A DNA stretch of 64,000 nucleotides from an uncultured Pantoea sp. GTDB lineage: Bacteria; Pseudomonadota; Gammaproteobacteria; Enterobacterales; Enterobacteriaceae. Location of the stretch: NCBI GenBank assembly GCA_913778495.1, contig CAJYVD010000013.1, positions 248,001-312,000 on the forward strand, written 5' to 3'. A program made the translations under genes and the position numbers. The notes under the pieces were generated by a model. It did no database searches. It saw only the letters and a list, made by a program, of their open reading frames with translations, and had not been told where the DNA came from. Shown here in pieces: positions 63,452 through 64,000 of the stretch (position 1 is the first letter of the stretch; each line of letters begins with the position of its first letter).

Positions 63452-64000
63452 TTAGCCTTCGCGGGTAATGCCAAAATGCTGATAGGCATGCTGCGTGGCC
63501 ATACGACCGCGTGGCGTGCGCTGAATGAATCCTTGCTGGATGAGGAAGGGTTCAATCACATCCTCAATGGTTTCCCGCTCCTCACCGATGGCCGCCGCCA
63601 GATTATCCAGCCCTACCGGTCCGCCCATGAACTTATCGATGATGGCGAGCAACAGTTTGCGATCCATATAGTCGAAGCCTTGGCTGTCAACGTTGAGCAT
63701 ATCCAGCGCGCTGGCGGCCACTTCACCGCTCATATTGCCATTGGCACGGACTTCTGCGAAATCGCGCACGCGTCGCAGCAGGCGGTTGGCGATACGCGGC
63801 GTACCGCGCGCGCGGCATGCCACTTCCCGCGCGCCCTCTTCGCTCAGCACCAGCCCTAGGCAAGCGGCGCTGCGGCTCACGATATGCTGCAGATCGGCCA
63901 CGTTGTAAAATTCGAGACGCTGCACGATGCCAAAGCGATCGCGCAGCGGGGAAGTAAGCGATCCCGCGCGCGTGGTAGCGCCGATCAACGTGAACGGCGG
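63452..64000 (-). CDS. ruvB: Holliday junction helicase RuvB (5' end cut by window edge)
   Basis: The C-terminal 183 codons or so of the AAA+ motor that drives branch migration with RuvA. Visible are the sensor 1 region [23 protein letters not shown] (arginine-finger region), [21 protein letters not shown] (sensor 2) and the winged-helix end [14 protein letters not shown] [16 protein letters not shown]. The frame continues past the right edge. It is convergent with znuB with a six-base gap. Confidence 0.95.
   Translation of the reverse strand, partial: PPFTLIGATTRAGSLTSPLRDRFGIVQRLEFYNVADLQHIVSRSAACLGLVLSEEGAREVACRARGTPRIANRLLRRVRDFAEVRANGNMSGEVAASALDMLNVDSQGFDYMDRKLLLAIIDKFMGGPVGLDNLAAAIGEERETIEDVIEPFLIQQGFIQRTPRGRMATQHAYQHFGITREG

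Noticed and set aside
1-64000. CRISPR arrays, insertion sequences, tRNA or rRNA genes
   Set aside because: None seen. The only sizeable direct repeats are the 19-bp prophage ends.

Overview
This is a chromosomal window from a gammaproteobacterium of the order Enterobacterales. The gene set and order (proQ, msrC, letA, letB, rsmF, pphA ... sdsR, yebY, copD, copC, holE, exoX, ptrB, yebE, purT, eda, zwf, pykA, lpxM, mepM, znuA/znuCB, ruvB) follow the Escherichia coli proQ-ruvB segment. Several E. coli genes of this segment are missing (yebV, yebW, yebF, yebG, edd, and hexR as an intact gene), which suggests a relative such as Erwinia or Pantoea. That placement is inference from gene order and recalled protein sequences. 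I saw no rRNA, tRNA, insertion sequence or CRISPR array.

Layout. (1) 1-7400: conserved host core: ProQ (cut by the left edge), MsrC, the LetA-LetB lipid-transport pair, RsmF, and a frameshifted PphA phosphatase. (2) 7400-14266: a variable host stretch with small membrane or acidic proteins, an IraP-like anti-adaptor, a GGDEF enzyme, three small exported proteins, an OafA-type acyltransferase and a PH-domain membrane protein. (3) 14267-45429: a P2/186-family prophage that looks complete, bounded by a 19-bp direct repeat. The right copy forms part of the terminator of the host small RNA SdsR, so integration keeps that RNA whole. (4) 45412-64000: the conserved host core resumes with SdsR, copper genes, HolE, ExoX, PtrB, PurT, Eda, Zwf, PykA, an MdfA-like exporter, LpxM, MepM, the Znu zinc importer and RuvB (cut by the right edge).

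The prophage. It has a CI-type repressor with two tandem HTH domains, Cox-like and CII-like regulators, small early genes, the replication endonuclease A, a P2-like cos site, head genes Q-P-O-N-M-L, lysis genes (holin, SAR endolysin, nested spanins), tail genes X-R-S-V-W-J-I-H-G-FI-FII-E/E'-T-U-D, the late activator Ogr and a tyrosine integrase. Two good LexA boxes lie in front of a small ORF after gene A and in front of the integrase, so induction and excision are probably tied to the SOS response.

Three AT-rich accessory loci interrupt the phage plan and are the best places to look for new biology. First, a two-gene operon directly behind the repressor, encoding a DUF262/ParB-like DGLQR-motif protein and a protein with a C-terminal HEPN-type Rx4H motif. 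Second, a DUF2971 protein between cos and the portal gene. Third, a coiled-coil protein with two membrane segments between tail genes S and V. All three resemble anti-phage cargo, and the first is the strongest candidate for an undescribed defence system. On the host side, the coupled loss of edd and decay of hexR around zwf, and the frameshift in pphA, are notable.
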